Positions 49,966 to 58,728 of a DNA stretch of 64,000 nucleotides are shown here, one piece after another. The notes beneath the pieces are model-generated. The model saw nothing but the letters and a program-made list of their open reading frames with translations. It ran no database searches and was not told the origin of the DNA. The stretch is from Gammaproteobacteria bacterium (lineage in GTDB: Bacteria > Pseudomonadota > Gammaproteobacteria > Xanthomonadales > Rhodanobacteraceae), in NCBI GenBank assembly GCA_021324095.1, contig JAJPJT010000110.1, positions 1 to 64,000 on the forward strand, written 5' to 3'. Position numbers and translations under genes: made by a program. Position 1 is the first letter of the stretch. Every line of letters begins with the position of its first letter.

Positions 49966-50949
49966 GGGCTGCGCAGGCTCGCGCTGCAGATCGACCCACG
50001 CCGGCGGTTCGGGCCAGGCCGGCTCGGCGTTGCCGGCGACCGCCCGGTGCAGGTCGGCTGCATCGATCTGCGGCGCAAGTTCACGCAGCAGGCGCAGTGC
50101 AAAATCGCGCAGCACCCTGCCGCGCGGCAACACCGCCCAGGTGATGCACTCGGGGAGTGCACCCGGTGCGGGCAATGCGTACAGATCCGCATCCGCGGCC
50201 GAGACCGCCATTTCCGCCAGGATGCCGATTCCGAGGCCGGCGCGCACGTAAGTCTTGATGAGATCCGCGTCGTGCGCGGTCATCGCCAATTGCATCGGAA
50301 GGCCGGCGGCGTCGAACGCACGGCGCAATGACGATTCCGGGCGGCGCGAGGATTCATAGCTCACCAGCGGCACCGCGGACAGTTCACGCAGGCTGATGGA
50401 CCGGGTGCGCCGCGCGAGCCGATGGGCCGACGGGACCAGTACCACCCTGCGCCAGCGGAACAGGGGAATCGCGACGCCCGCATCGGGTACGGCGCCGCTG
50501 GTGCTGATGATCGCGAGTTCGTCGCCGCCACGAGCGAGGTGCGCGAGGATCTCGCTTTCCTCGGAAGGTTGCAGCCGGATACTGACCGCTGGGTATTCGC
50601 GCCGCGTCGCGGCGACCGCCCGCGGCAACACGTAGCGTGCCTGGGTATGCGTGGTGATCAGCGTGAGGCGCCCCTTGCGTTCGCCACGCTGGTTGGCCGC
50701 CAGTGCGCGGATATTGCCGGCCTCATCGAGCAGGCGGCGTGCGTGCACCAGCACGTGTTCCCCCGCTTGCGTCAGTGACGTGAGGCTGCGGCCCTTGCGG
50801 GTGAACAGCAGAAAACCGAGTTCGCCTTCCAGTTGCTTGATCTGCCGCGACAGTCCGGGTTGCGTTGCGTGGACGTGTTCGGCCGCGAGAGTGATGTTGA
50901 GGCCGGAATCGGCGATCGCGACGAGGTAGCGAAGCTGGTTGAGGGTCAT
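49915..50949 (-). CDS. cysB: CysB-like LysR-family transcriptional regulator
   Basis: 344 residues. N-terminal winged helix MTLNQLRYLVAIADSGLNIT (1-20) and ATQPGLSRQIKQLEGELGFLLF (44-65), a pattern typical of CysB/Cbl. The effector domain (about 90-300) includes THTQARYVLP and TYVRAGLGIGILAEMAV, matching the CysB sulfate/O-acetylserine pocket. It stands divergent from the peroxiredoxin-cysteine synthase pair, a logical target. Start ATG 50949; earlier in-frame codons to 50997 lack support. Confidence 0.78.
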   Translation of the reverse strand: MTLNQLRYLVAIADSGLNITLAAEHVHATQPGLSRQIKQLEGELGFLLFTRKGRSLTSLTQAGEHVLVHARRLLDEAGNIRALAANQRGERKGRLTLITTHTQARYVLPRAVAATRREYPAVSIRLQPSEESEILAHLARGGDELAIISTSGAVPDAGVAIPLFRWRRVVLVPSAHRLARRTRSISLRELSAVPLVSYESSRRPESSLRRAFDAAGLPMQLAMTAHDADLIKTYVRAGLGIGILAEMAVSAADADLYALPAPGALPECITWAVLPRGRVLRDFALRLLRELAPQIDAADLHRAVAGNAEPAWPEPPAWVDLQREPAQPSVRTATGRRKSLQRHQ

Positions 50950-51436
50950 CTGGACTCCCGGAAGTGACCGCGGAGGGGCAGTGTGCGCACCGCACATCGA
51001 ACTTCCGGATCAGCGACCGCACATCGAGGACGGCTTCGAATTCATCGGGCATGTTCCGTCAGTGGACGTCCAAAGTACGGCATAACCGAGCAAGGCTAGC
51101 ATATGGACGTCCAGACGTCCATATGTCTGATAACGCGGTGATATGAGCAGCATGGGAACGCGCATTTCCTTTTGCAACGGCGAGCGCGCAGAATGGCCGC
51201 GTGCCCGCGCATCCGCCCGTCCGTCTGCCATCGAGTTTCTGGCATCCATGGATCAATTCGTGCCGGAAGCGATGCCGAGGGAACTTCCCGCCCTCGCACG
51301 GCACAGATATAGACATCCCGCGCTTTTGATGGTCGGCGAGGTGGCGGCGCAGGCACGATCCGCCCTCAACGCCGTCGCGGCGCCCGATTCGCCACGCAGC
51401 CTGCCTGAAACATCTTTTCAACACGAGGAAACCACG
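50950..51436. other. Regulatory intergenic region between cysB-like gene and peroxiredoxin
   Basis: 487 bp. Holds the GGACGTCC palindromes at 51063-51125. The plus-strand frame stays open upstream of the peroxiredoxin start for about 98 codons, but a GAGGAAA site sits 8 bp before ATG 51437 and the extra residues match nothing recognised, so it is treated as non-coding leader. Confidence 0.5.
51063..51125. promoter_or_regulatory. Operator candidate: TGGACGTCCA sites and a 12-bp perfect palindrome
   Basis: TGGACGTCCA at 51063-51072, then CATATGGACGTC-CA-GACGTCCATATG at 51100-51125. The two 8-mers GGACGTCC and AGACGTCC stand side by side, resembling tandem met boxes (AGACGTCT) of MetJ, though MetJ is not expected in this order. 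Upstream of a sulfur/cysteine operon and divergent from a CysB-like gene. Confidence 0.65.
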
Positions 51437-52078
51437 ATGAGTTTGCAACTGGGCCAGACCGCCCCCGATTTCACCCTCGACTCCACGCAGGGACCATTGC
51501 ACTTCGACGCCTATGCTCGCGACCATTGGGTGGTGTTTTTCTCGCATCCCAAGGATTTCACGCCGATTTGCACCACCGAACTGGGCGCGTTCGCACGCCG
51601 CAAGGCCGAATTCGACCGACGCGGCGTCAAGCTGCTCGGCCTCTCGGTCGATCCGGTGGAAGAACACCGGAAGTGGTCGAAGGATGTCGCCGAGGTCGGC
51701 GGCACCGAGGTCAATTACCCGATCCTTGCCGATCCGGATCTCGAAGTGGCCAAGTTGTATGGCATGTACCATCCCGAAGCCGATCCGAAGGTCACGGTAC
51801 GTTCGGTGTTCATCATCGATCCGCAGCGCAAGGTGCGCACGATCTTCACGTATCCACCCAGCGTGGGCCGCAACATCGACGAAATCCTGCGCACTGTCGA
51901 TGCGCTGCAACTCACCGACAAGCAACCCGTTTCCACGCCGGTCAACTGGCAGCCGGGCGAGGATGTCGTGGTGTCGCCGAAACTTTCGGACGCCGAGGCC
52001 GACGAACGGTTCGAGGGCGTGCGCAAGGTGAAGCCATACCTGCGTTTCGCGAAGGCGCGGGCGAAGGAGCCTGCATGA
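51437..52078 (+). CDS. 1-Cys peroxiredoxin (Prx6/AhpC-TSA family)
   Basis: 213 residues. Peroxidatic Cys45 in HPKDFTPICTTELG, Arg in the TVRSVFIIDP strand, and a long Prx6-type C-terminal domain (about 165-213, NWQPGEDVVVSPKLSDAEA). No resolving Cys is seen, as in 1-Cys enzymes. Reduces peroxides and peroxynitrite; reductant unknown. The stop overlaps the cysteine synthase start (ATGA). Confidence 0.92.
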   Translation: MSLQLGQTAPDFTLDSTQGPLHFDAYARDHWVVFFSHPKDFTPICTTELGAFARRKAEFDRRGVKLLGLSVDPVEEHRKWSKDVAEVGGTEVNYPILADPDLEVAKLYGMYHPEADPKVTVRSVFIIDPQRKVRTIFTYPPSVGRNIDEILRTVDALQLTDKQPVSTPVNWQPGEDVVVSPKLSDAEADERFEGVRKVKPYLRFAKARAKEPA

Positions 52079-53124
52079 TCCATGCGCGCGCCGACTTCGC
52101 CGCGACCGTGGGCCGCACGCCGCTGGTCCGCCTGCGGCGTGCGTCGGAGGCGACCGGCTGCGAAATTCTCGGCAAAGCCGAGTGGCTGAATCCCGGAGGT
52201 TCGATCAAGGACCGCACCGCCTTGGGCCTGCTCGCCGATGCGGAAAGACGCGGGCTGATCCGGCCGGGCGGCATACTGGTCGAGGGAACCGCCGGCAACA
52301 CGGGCATCGGGCTTGCGCTGCTGGGTTCGAGCCGCGGTTACCGCAGCATCATCGTGATGCCGGAAACGCAGAGCGCTGAAAAGATCGACGCGCTGCGGTT
52401 GACCGGCGCCGAGGTGCGCCTGGTGCCGGCGGCGAAGTTCGCAGATCCCAAGCACTACGTGCACATCGCGAGTGCGCTGGCGGAGTCGCTTAACGCGACG
52501 GACCCCGGCAGTGCGTGGTTCGCCAACCAGTTCGACAACACGGCCAACCGCGATTTCCACGTGGCGACCACCGCCGCCGAAATATGGAACGAAACAGGCG
52601 GCGCCGTGGACGGCTTCGTATGCGCGGCCGGCACGGGCGGCACGCTGGCCGGTGTCGCGCAAGGATTGAAGTCGCGCAAGCCGAACGTGCGGATCGCGCT
52701 GGCCGACCCCGCCGGCTCTGCGCTGGCGAACTTCGTGAATCGCGGCGAGCTGGTCGCGGAAGGCAACTCCATCACCGAAGGCATCGGCTCCAGCCGCATC
52801 ACCGCCAACTTCCAGGACGCGCAGGTCGATACCGCGTACAGCATTCCCGATGACGAATCGGTGCCGCTGGTGCACGCGTTGCTTGCGGAAGAGGGCCTGT
52901 GCCTCGGCGGCTCGTCGGGCGTGAACCTGGCGGGTGCAATCCGCCTTGCGCGCGAACTCGGGCCCGGCCACGTGATCGTCACGGTGCTGGCCGACGGCGG
53001 GACTCGCTATGCGAAGAAACTGTTCAACCCCGCCTTCCTGCGCAGCAAGGGCATTCCCGTGCCGGCGTGGCTCGACCGCGCATTTCCGGGCGAACCCGCA
53101 CCAGCAGCGCGACACGTCGCCTGA
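52075..53124 (+). CDS. cysK: Cysteine synthase A-like PLP enzyme
   Basis: O-acetylserine sulfhydrylase family, 349 residues. TVGRTPLVRL (11-20), PLP Lys45 in NPGGSIKDRTA, phosphate-binding EGTAGNTGIGLAL, substrate loop and GTGGTLAGVAQGL, with SSGVN near the C-terminus. Closer in size to fungal-type/eukaryotic-like cysteine synthases than to enteric CysK (about 323). Coupled to a peroxiredoxin, linking thiol synthesis to peroxide defence. Confidence 0.88.
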   Translation: MIHARADFAATVGRTPLVRLRRASEATGCEILGKAEWLNPGGSIKDRTALGLLADAERRGLIRPGGILVEGTAGNTGIGLALLGSSRGYRSIIVMPETQSAEKIDALRLTGAEVRLVPAAKFADPKHYVHIASALAESLNATDPGSAWFANQFDNTANRDFHVATTAAEIWNETGGAVDGFVCAAGTGGTLAGVAQGLKSRKPNVRIALADPAGSALANFVNRGELVAEGNSITEGIGSSRITANFQDAQVDTAYSIPDDESVPLVHALLAEEGLCLGGSSGVNLAGAIRLARELGPGHVIVTVLADGGTRYAKKLFNPAFLRSKGIPVPAWLDRAFPGEPAPAARHVA

Positions 53125-53127
53125 TGT

Positions 53128-53154
53128 TTCCGCTCTCCCGAAGGGAGAGCGGAA
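53128..53154. terminator. Bidirectional hairpin between cysK and KAS gene
   Basis: TTCCGCTCTCCC, GAA loop, GGGAGAGCGGAA: a perfect 12-bp stem 3 bp after the cysK stop, between convergent genes. No U-tract, so it may instead be a dispersed CTCTCCCGAAGGGAGAG-type repeat. Confidence 0.45.
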
Positions 53155-53183
53155 TAACGAGGCCGGAATCGCCGGTATGACGC

Positions 53184-54401
53184 TTACTGCGCGCGCTTCA
53201 GCGCCACCACGGCATTCAAACCGCCGAACGCAAAGGCGTTCGACAGCACCGCGTTGACCGGCATTTCGCGCGCCACGTTCGGCACGTAGTCGAGGTCGCA
53301 CTCGGGATCGGGATCGAGGAAATTCGCCGTGGGCGGGATCACGCCGTCACGCAGGGCGCCGATCGCGGCGACGATCTCGAGCGCGCCGGCTGCACCGAGC
53401 GCGTGTCCGTGTACCGATTTGGTGGACGAAATCGCGACCTGTTTCGCGTGCTCGCCGAGCGCCATGTGGATCGCGCGGGTTTCGGTCGGGTCGTTGGCAG
53501 GCGTCGCGGTGCCGTGCGCGTTGATGTAGTCGATGTCGTCGGGATCGAGTTGCGCGTCGCGCAATGCAGCGCTCATCGCGCGTGACGCGCCTAAGTCCGA
53601 GGGCATCACGATATCGCCGGCGTCGGCGCTCATGCCGGCACCCGCGAACTCGGCAAGGATCTCTGCACCGCGCGCACGCGCATGATCGAAATCTTCCAGC
53701 ACGACCATGCCCGCGCCTTCGCCCAGCACGAGGCCGCGGCGTTGCCTGCAGAAGGGCCGGCAGGTGTCGTCGGCGAGGACGCGCATCGCTTCCCACGCGC
53801 GCAGGACGCCGAGCACGATGCACGCTTCGGTGCCGCCCGCGATCGCGGCGTCGGCCGCGCCCGAGCGCACCAGCGAGAACGCTTGCGCGAAGGCATGATT
53901 GGCCGAGGAACACGCGCTCGACACCACGAACGACGGACCCGTGATCCCGAACTCGATCGACACCTGCGACGCCGGCGCGCTCATCATCCGGCGCACGATC
54001 GACAGCGGGTGCAGGCGCGGGTTGCCCTCGCCGTAAAGGCGGCGCGAACCTTCGTCGTTGGTTTCCTCGCCGCCGGTGCCTGTACCGACGACGCAGGCGG
54101 TGCGCTGGCGCATGTCGCCCTGCATGAAGTCGATGCCGGACTGCTTGACCGCTTCGCGCGCGGCGATCACCGCGAACTGCGACACGCGGTCCAGCAGCAC
54201 GAGTTTTCTGGGTTCGAAGTGCGCGCGGGCGTCGTAGTCTGATACTTGCGCGGCGACCTTGACCCGCATGTCTTCTTTTTCGAACCCCCGGAGCGGCGCG
54301 ATCGCGCTCCTGCCTTCGCGCATGCCGCGCCAGATCGTGCCCGCGTCGTTGCCCAGCGCACAGATCGCACCGACCCCGGTGATGACGACGCGGCGACTCA
54401 T
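53184..54401 (-). CDS. Beta-ketoacyl-ACP synthase II-like (FabF family)
   Basis: 405 residues, condensing enzyme. Catalytic Cys164 (SSACSS), His296 (NAHGT) and His331 (SVHGH), Lys328 in TKSVHGH, plus GGLNAV at the C-terminus. A full Cys-His-His triad means it can elongate acyl chains. Not the housekeeping fabF by context: it lies with its own ACP, two SMR-like transporters and a hydrolase. Last gene of the minus-strand set. Confidence 0.88.
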   Translation of the reverse strand: MSRRVVITGVGAICALGNDAGTIWRGMREGRSAIAPLRGFEKEDMRVKVAAQVSDYDARAHFEPRKLVLLDRVSQFAVIAAREAVKQSGIDFMQGDMRQRTACVVGTGTGGEETNDEGSRRLYGEGNPRLHPLSIVRRMMSAPASQVSIEFGITGPSFVVSSACSSANHAFAQAFSLVRSGAADAAIAGGTEACIVLGVLRAWEAMRVLADDTCRPFCRQRRGLVLGEGAGMVVLEDFDHARARGAEILAEFAGAGMSADAGDIVMPSDLGASRAMSAALRDAQLDPDDIDYINAHGTATPANDPTETRAIHMALGEHAKQVAISSTKSVHGHALGAAGALEIVAAIGALRDGVIPPTANFLDPDPECDLDYVPNVAREMPVNAVLSNAFAFGGLNAVVALKRAQ

Positions 54402-54413
54402 AAGGAAACCGGG

Positions 54414-54728
54414 TTATGCGGCAGGCGGATTCGATGGCGGCGGCGTGGAGGACGGAGGCGGGTTCGCCGCCTTTTCCGCCAGCAGTTTTTCAACGGTATC
54501 CACCAGGCCCTTCACCGATTCGGTATCGAAGTTCGGATCGCGGTCGGGCATCTGGATCTTGTAGTGATCCTCGATCTCGAAAATGATCTGGATGGCGTCC
54601 AGCGAAGGGATTTCCAGGTCCTTCAACGTCGAATCCAGCGTGACCTTGCTCTCGTCGATACCGGCTTCCTTGGCGATGATCGAGAAAATGGTTTTCCGGA
54701 CGTTTTCTGGCGTGAAGTCGTCGCTCAT
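54414..54728 (-). CDS. Acyl carrier protein with Pro-rich tail
   Basis: 104 residues. ACP domain 1-85 with phosphopantetheine Ser42 in EIPSLDAIQ (family DSL reads PSL here), then a Pro/Ser/Ala-rich tail (about 88-104). Acidic helix II (FEIEDHYKIQMPD) is typical. The tail is unusual for an ACP. Its ATG overlaps the upstream SMR stop; the KAS gene begins 13 bp downstream. Probably loads the condensing enzyme of this cluster. Confidence 0.85.
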   Translation of the reverse strand: MSDDFTPENVRKTIFSIIAKEAGIDESKVTLDSTLKDLEIPSLDAIQIIFEIEDHYKIQMPDRDPNFDTESVKGLVDTVEKLLAEKAANPPPSSTPPPSNPPAA

Positions 54729-55165
54729 GGCGGGTTCCCTTCGGCGTCGTGGCGCGGTGGCGCGGGCGGGGCGGGTTGTACGTCGCCGCCCAACAACAGG
54801 ATACCAGCGACGATGATCGCCGATCCGAGGATCTTCTCCCAGCCCATCGGGTCGCCGAACACCGCCCACGACGCAACGATGACGACGACGAACGTGATGG
54901 CGCTGGTTGGAAAAGCGGAAGACAACGTGGATTTTTCCAGGATAGCCATCCAGATCCAGAACTGGCCCACGTAGCACGCCAGGCCTACCCACAGCCACGG
55001 TGTGGACACGGCCGCCAAGACAGATGGAAGATCGAGTTCGAACGCGCCGATCTCGTTGCCGGCCGTCTTGATCGCGACCTGGCCAAGCGTGTCGAGCGCG
55101 ATCAGCAGCAGCCAGGCCAGCACCAGTGGCGACAACCGCGGGCGAAGATCATCGCGCGTGCTCAT
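54725..55165 (-). CDS. EamA/SMR-like four-span transporter 1
   Basis: 146 residues, four hydrophobic spans (about 13-31, 50-75, 83-105, 110-128) in the small-multidrug-resistance/half-EamA layout, as in ArnE and ArnF. FGDPMGWEKILGSAIIVAGILLLG is the typical last span. Pro-rich C-terminal tail. Overlaps the ACP start by 4 bp. With the second SMR-like gene at 56129 it could form a heterodimer. Confidence 0.72.
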   Translation of the reverse strand: MSTRDDLRPRLSPLVLAWLLLIALDTLGQVAIKTAGNEIGAFELDLPSVLAAVSTPWLWVGLACYVGQFWIWMAILEKSTLSSAFPTSAITFVVVIVASWAVFGDPMGWEKILGSAIIVAGILLLGGDVQPAPPAPPRHDAEGNPP

Positions 55166-55247
55166 GCGGAATCCCGGACGGCCGCGGTTACGTCTCTGCG
55201 TTCATCCCGGGCAAAACGGTTGCAGCAAGGCGCGCGGCCCTTCCGGA

Positions 55248-56123
55248 TCATGCTGCCGAAGGTGCCACGGCGATGCGTCCGCGCGGGAAGCGCACGGGGC
55301 TTTCGCTGAGGATCCTCGTGAAAAAATCGACCGAGCGCGAAATGACCTTGTCGCGTTCGCCGTCGACCGTGATCATGTGATAGCTGTCGTTCAGCAGCAC
55401 CGTTTCGGTGGGACCGGTGACGCGCTGTTCGATCACGCGCACGTTGCGCACGCTCGCGATGTCGTCGTCCGCGGCGTGCATGATCAACGCCGGCGCGCGC
55501 ACTTCCTGCAGGCGCGGGCGCACGTGCCAGACCAGCTTGTGGAACTCCGCCAGTGACGGCCACGGGTTGCCGGGCAGGCCGGCGGCCTCGCTCTGGCCTT
55601 CCAGCATCGCCCCGGCGATGCGCATGCGCACGCGTTCGTCCTTGATGCCGTAGGGAAAGCTTTCCATGAACTTGCGCCGCTTGAAAAGTCCCAGGCCGCA
55701 GACCAGCGGCAGCATGAACGAAAGCCGCGCCATGCGCGGAATCGTCCAGCCGTCATAGAAAAACGTGCTGCCGTAAAGTCCGAGACCGTCCACCCACTGC
55801 GGGCGTTCGATCGCGAGGTTAAGGGCCAGCACCGAGCCCATCGAAAGTCCCGCCACGAACAGATGATCGACCTCGCGACGCATCCGGTCGGCGCCTTCGC
55901 GCACGCTGCGCGCCCAGTCGCGCCAGCCCGTTTTCAGGAGGTCGGCTTCACTGCCGCAGTGGCCGGCGAGCTGCATGCCGTAAACGGTGAAGCCGGCGCG
56001 GTTCAGGCCTTTGCCCACGAAGCGCATCTCCGCGGGCGTGCCGGTGAGGCCATGGACGAGCAACACGCCGGCGCGTCCGCCGCGCAGCATGAAGTCCGCC
56101 TGTTTGATCATCGATTGGGTCAT
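55248..56123 (-). CDS. Alpha/beta hydrolase (carboxylesterase/monoacylglycerol lipase type)
   Basis: 291 residues, no signal peptide. Oxyanion VLLVHGLTGTPAEM (20-33), nucleophile Ser in AGLSMGSVLAL (near 93), Asp in MHAADDDIA and His in NDSYHMITVD. Like bacterial Est30-type carboxylesterases. Could release a product from ACP or trim a lipid (inference). Sits 5 bp after the second SMR-like gene, so it is in the same transcript. Confidence 0.85.
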   Translation of the reverse strand: MTQSMIKQADFMLRGGRAGVLLVHGLTGTPAEMRFVGKGLNRAGFTVYGMQLAGHCGSEADLLKTGWRDWARSVREGADRMRREVDHLFVAGLSMGSVLALNLAIERPQWVDGLGLYGSTFFYDGWTIPRMARLSFMLPLVCGLGLFKRRKFMESFPYGIKDERVRMRIAGAMLEGQSEAAGLPGNPWPSLAEFHKLVWHVRPRLQEVRAPALIMHAADDDIASVRNVRVIEQRVTGPTETVLLNDSYHMITVDGERDKVISRSVDFFTRILSESPVRFPRGRIAVAPSAA

Positions 56124-56128
56124 AGTCG

Positions 56129-56500
56129 TCAGGCCAACTGCGGCCCTACCAGCGCCACTCCGATCACGATCATGCCCACGCCGGCCCAGCGCCGCAGCGT
56201 TACCCGTTCACCGAGCAGCCAGCGGCTGGCCAGCACGACGCCAACGTAGCCGAGCGCCATGAATGCAAAAGCAATACTGAGTTGCGTGCGCGACAGCGCC
56301 GCGAACCAGACCACGAATTCCACCGCGTAAACGGCGACGCCCAGTGCAATCCATGGCGAATGCAGCACCTTGTGCAGAAGCGACGGCGCCTCGGCCTCGC
56401 CGGTTTCATGCCCTATGCCGCGCTTGAAACAGAGTTGTCCGGCCACCTCGCAGGCAACGGAAGCGAGCAGCAACAGCAAAGTGGCGGCGGTGGCGGTCAT
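56129..56500 (-). CDS. EamA/SMR-like four-span transporter 2
   Basis: 123 residues from ATG 56500, four spans. SVACEVAGQLCFKRG is the SMR-type first helix with Glu near residue 17, the position of the SMR proton-binding Glu; LSIAFAFMALGYVGVVLASRWLLGE the third. Likely first gene of the minus-strand cluster 56500-53184. Confidence 0.72.
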   Translation of the reverse strand: MTATAATLLLLLASVACEVAGQLCFKRGIGHETGEAEAPSLLHKVLHSPWIALGVAVYAVEFVVWFAALSRTQLSIAFAFMALGYVGVVLASRWLLGERVTLRRWAGVGMIVIGVALVGPQLA

Positions 56501-56652
56501 GTTCAAGCGGGGTCTGACACGAGAACGGGCAGGGCGACGCCTGCCCGCCATGGGTGCGCATATTGTCGCCGATTTGGCGTCGCTTGGTGGCATCGCGCCT
56601 GAACCCGGACCGCCATTGTCTCGCGGCTGCCTTTCAGCGGGGTTTCGCCGCG

Positions 56653-57846
56653 TCAAAGGCGGGTACTGCGGTCGGCCGGGAGCAGGGATGCGAAAACCTC
56701 CTCGACGCCCAGATCGCGCGCAAACAGCATCGCCTGGAAGCGTTCGCCCATTTCGCCCGGCAGGGTCAGCCGCTTGACCTGCTGGGCGAGCGCGTAGCGC
56801 GCGGCCTCGTCCGTCGTGGCCTCGTAGGCGGCGGTGAATGCCGCGTCCAGTCCCGATGCCATCAGGAACTCCGACTGGAACATGTACGCGGCCAATTCGA
56901 AACCTGCCCCGATCCCGGCTTCGGCCAGTGCCGTGAAATCGACCGAAGCGGTGATGTCCTGCAGCCCCGGCAGGATGAACGGATCGGCATGCGCGCGGTG
57001 GCGGTAGTGGCAAAGCAGCGTGCCGTCGCGGCGTTCGGGCAGGTAGAACTCGCGACGCACATAGCCGTAATCGACGAACAAGGCCGCGCCCCGCGTCTGT
57101 TCTCCCGCAATGGCTTCCAGCCACCAGGGAAGTTGCGGCAGCACTTCCGAGCGGTAGCCGGCCTCGAACTCACGGCCGAGGTGTCGCTGCAGGTGCCGCA
57201 CCGCGCCCGCGACCAGCGGATCGGCCGGTCGGTCGGTACGCGCGAAGGCGCCGTTGGCGGTGGTTTCCACGTGCTCCTCGAATACTTCGCCGTCGCGCAC
57301 GGTGAAGCGCGTGATGGGAAGCGCATCCAGCACTTCGTTCGCGAACAACACGCCCGACCACGGATGTTGCGGCGGCCGATCCAGCCACACGCAGCGTGCG
57401 AACACTTCTGCGGGAAGACTGGAACGCAGGCGCTCGCGCTGTCGTTCGCGCAGATCGGCCGATGGTTCCAGCAGCCAGTAGCGGCGCGGCAAAGCATTAC
57501 GTGTCTGCAGCTCGAGCAGGCAATCGCGCGCGAACGCGCCGCTGCCGCCGCCGAGTTCGAACCAGACCGCGTCGTCCCCGCACGCGCGCAGCGCCGGCGC
57601 CGTGGCCCCGGCGACGCAGCGTGCGAACAGCGGCCCCAGTTCCGGCGCCGTGATGAAATCCCCGGCCTTGCCGAACTTCAATCGTCCCGCGCTGTAATAG
57701 CCGAGTCCCGGCGTGTACAGGCAGCGTTCCATGAAACGCGCGAAAGAAATCGGCCCGGTCGTCGCGATTTCATGGCGGATCACTTCCGCCAATTGCGCGG
57801 AATGCGCGGCTTCTTCGGCGGAGGGTTCGGGCAGGGCGGCGTTCAA
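56653..57846 (-). CDS. MidA/NDUFAF7-type SAM-dependent methyltransferase
   Basis: 397 residues. The N-terminal ISFARFMERCLYTPGLGYYS motif is diagnostic of the family; SAM site FELGGGSGAFARDCL (near 94-108), NEVLDALPI, and FVDYGYVRREFY. Mitochondrial relatives methylate an Arg of complex I subunit NDUFS2; the bacterial target is unknown. Divergent from the pteridine-reductase-like gene. Confidence 0.88.
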   Translation of the reverse strand: MNAALPEPSAEEAAHSAQLAEVIRHEIATTGPISFARFMERCLYTPGLGYYSAGRLKFGKAGDFITAPELGPLFARCVAGATAPALRACGDDAVWFELGGGSGAFARDCLLELQTRNALPRRYWLLEPSADLRERQRERLRSSLPAEVFARCVWLDRPPQHPWSGVLFANEVLDALPITRFTVRDGEVFEEHVETTANGAFARTDRPADPLVAGAVRHLQRHLGREFEAGYRSEVLPQLPWWLEAIAGEQTRGAALFVDYGYVRREFYLPERRDGTLLCHYRHRAHADPFILPGLQDITASVDFTALAEAGIGAGFELAAYMFQSEFLMASGLDAAFTAAYEATTDEAARYALAQQVKRLTLPGEMGERFQAMLFARDLGVEEVFASLLPADRSTRL

Positions 57847-57911
57847 GCTGGTGATTGCGTCTGAAATGGTGCACGCTTTGGATAAGGCAGGATAACCCGC
57901 GGAGCGCAGCG

Positions 57912-58652
57912 ATGAACGAAAGCCATCCCGTCGTGCTCGTCACCGGTGCCGCCCGGCGAGTCGGTGCGGTCATCGCGCGCGTGCTGCACGGAGCGGGTTA
58001 TGACCTGGCACTGCATTGCCGTCACTCGCGAGCCGAGCTGGACGCGTTGATTGGCGAACTGGAAGCGCGCCGCGCGAACTCGACGCTGGTGTTGCAGGCC
58101 GACCTCGCGGACATCGAGCGCTTGCCGGGTCTCATCGACGCCGCCCTCGCCCGTTTCGGACGGCTGGATGTGCTGGTCAACAACGCATCGACGTTTCATC
58201 CAACGCCGCTTGGCAGCATCACCGTCCAGCAATGGGAAGAACTCTTCGCGGCCAACGCCCGCGCGCCACTGCTGCTGGCGCAGGCTGCCGCCCCGCACCT
58301 GAAAAACGCGCGCGGTTCGATCGTCAACATCACCGATATTTATGCTGAACGCCCGCTGCGGGACCACGCGGTGTATTGCATGAGCAAGGCGGCGCTGCGG
58401 ATGGCGACGCTCGCGCTGGCACAGGCGCTCGGCCCGGAGGTGCGGGTGAATGCGGTCGCGCCGGGCAACATGCTGCCACCCGAAGGCAATGCCGATGCGG
58501 CGCGGCAACTGGCGTTGAACGAGCAGACGGCGTTGCGGCGGCAAGGCACGCCCGAGGATATCGCGGGCGCGGTGTTGTGGTTGATCCGTGACGCGGCTTA
58601 CGTCACCGGGCAAACGATCCGCGTCGACGGCGGGAGGATTCTCGGCGCGTGA
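57912..58652 (+). CDS. Pteridine-reductase-like SDR
   Basis: 246 residues. NADP site TGAARRVG (11-18, the Arg-Arg is typical of pteridine reductases/FolM), HCRHS (35-39), NNAS (90-93), Asp142 in TDIYAERP and Tyr155/Lys159 (YCMSK). PTR1-type enzymes reduce dihydrobiopterin or dihydrofolate. Near folB and folK, and a possible supplier of pterin for PhhA. Start ATG 57912 follows GGAGCG. Confidence 0.82.
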   Translation: MNESHPVVLVTGAARRVGAVIARVLHGAGYDLALHCRHSRAELDALIGELEARRANSTLVLQADLADIERLPGLIDAALARFGRLDVLVNNASTFHPTPLGSITVQQWEELFAANARAPLLLAQAAAPHLKNARGSIVNITDIYAERPLRDHAVYCMSKAALRMATLALAQALGPEVRVNAVAPGNMLPPEGNADAARQLALNEQTALRRQGTPEDIAGAVLWLIRDAAYVTGQTIRVDGGRILGA

Positions 58653-58728
58653 GTTGTTCCTGAACACCGACTTGAATGGCCTGGGGCGCCGGCATGTTGG
58701 GAATCGCCCATCCGTACCGAGAGCGCTG

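Noticed and set aside
51143-51436. N-terminal extension of the peroxiredoxin
   Set aside because: Frame is open but a clear ribosome-binding site stands before ATG 51437 and the family N-terminus starts there.
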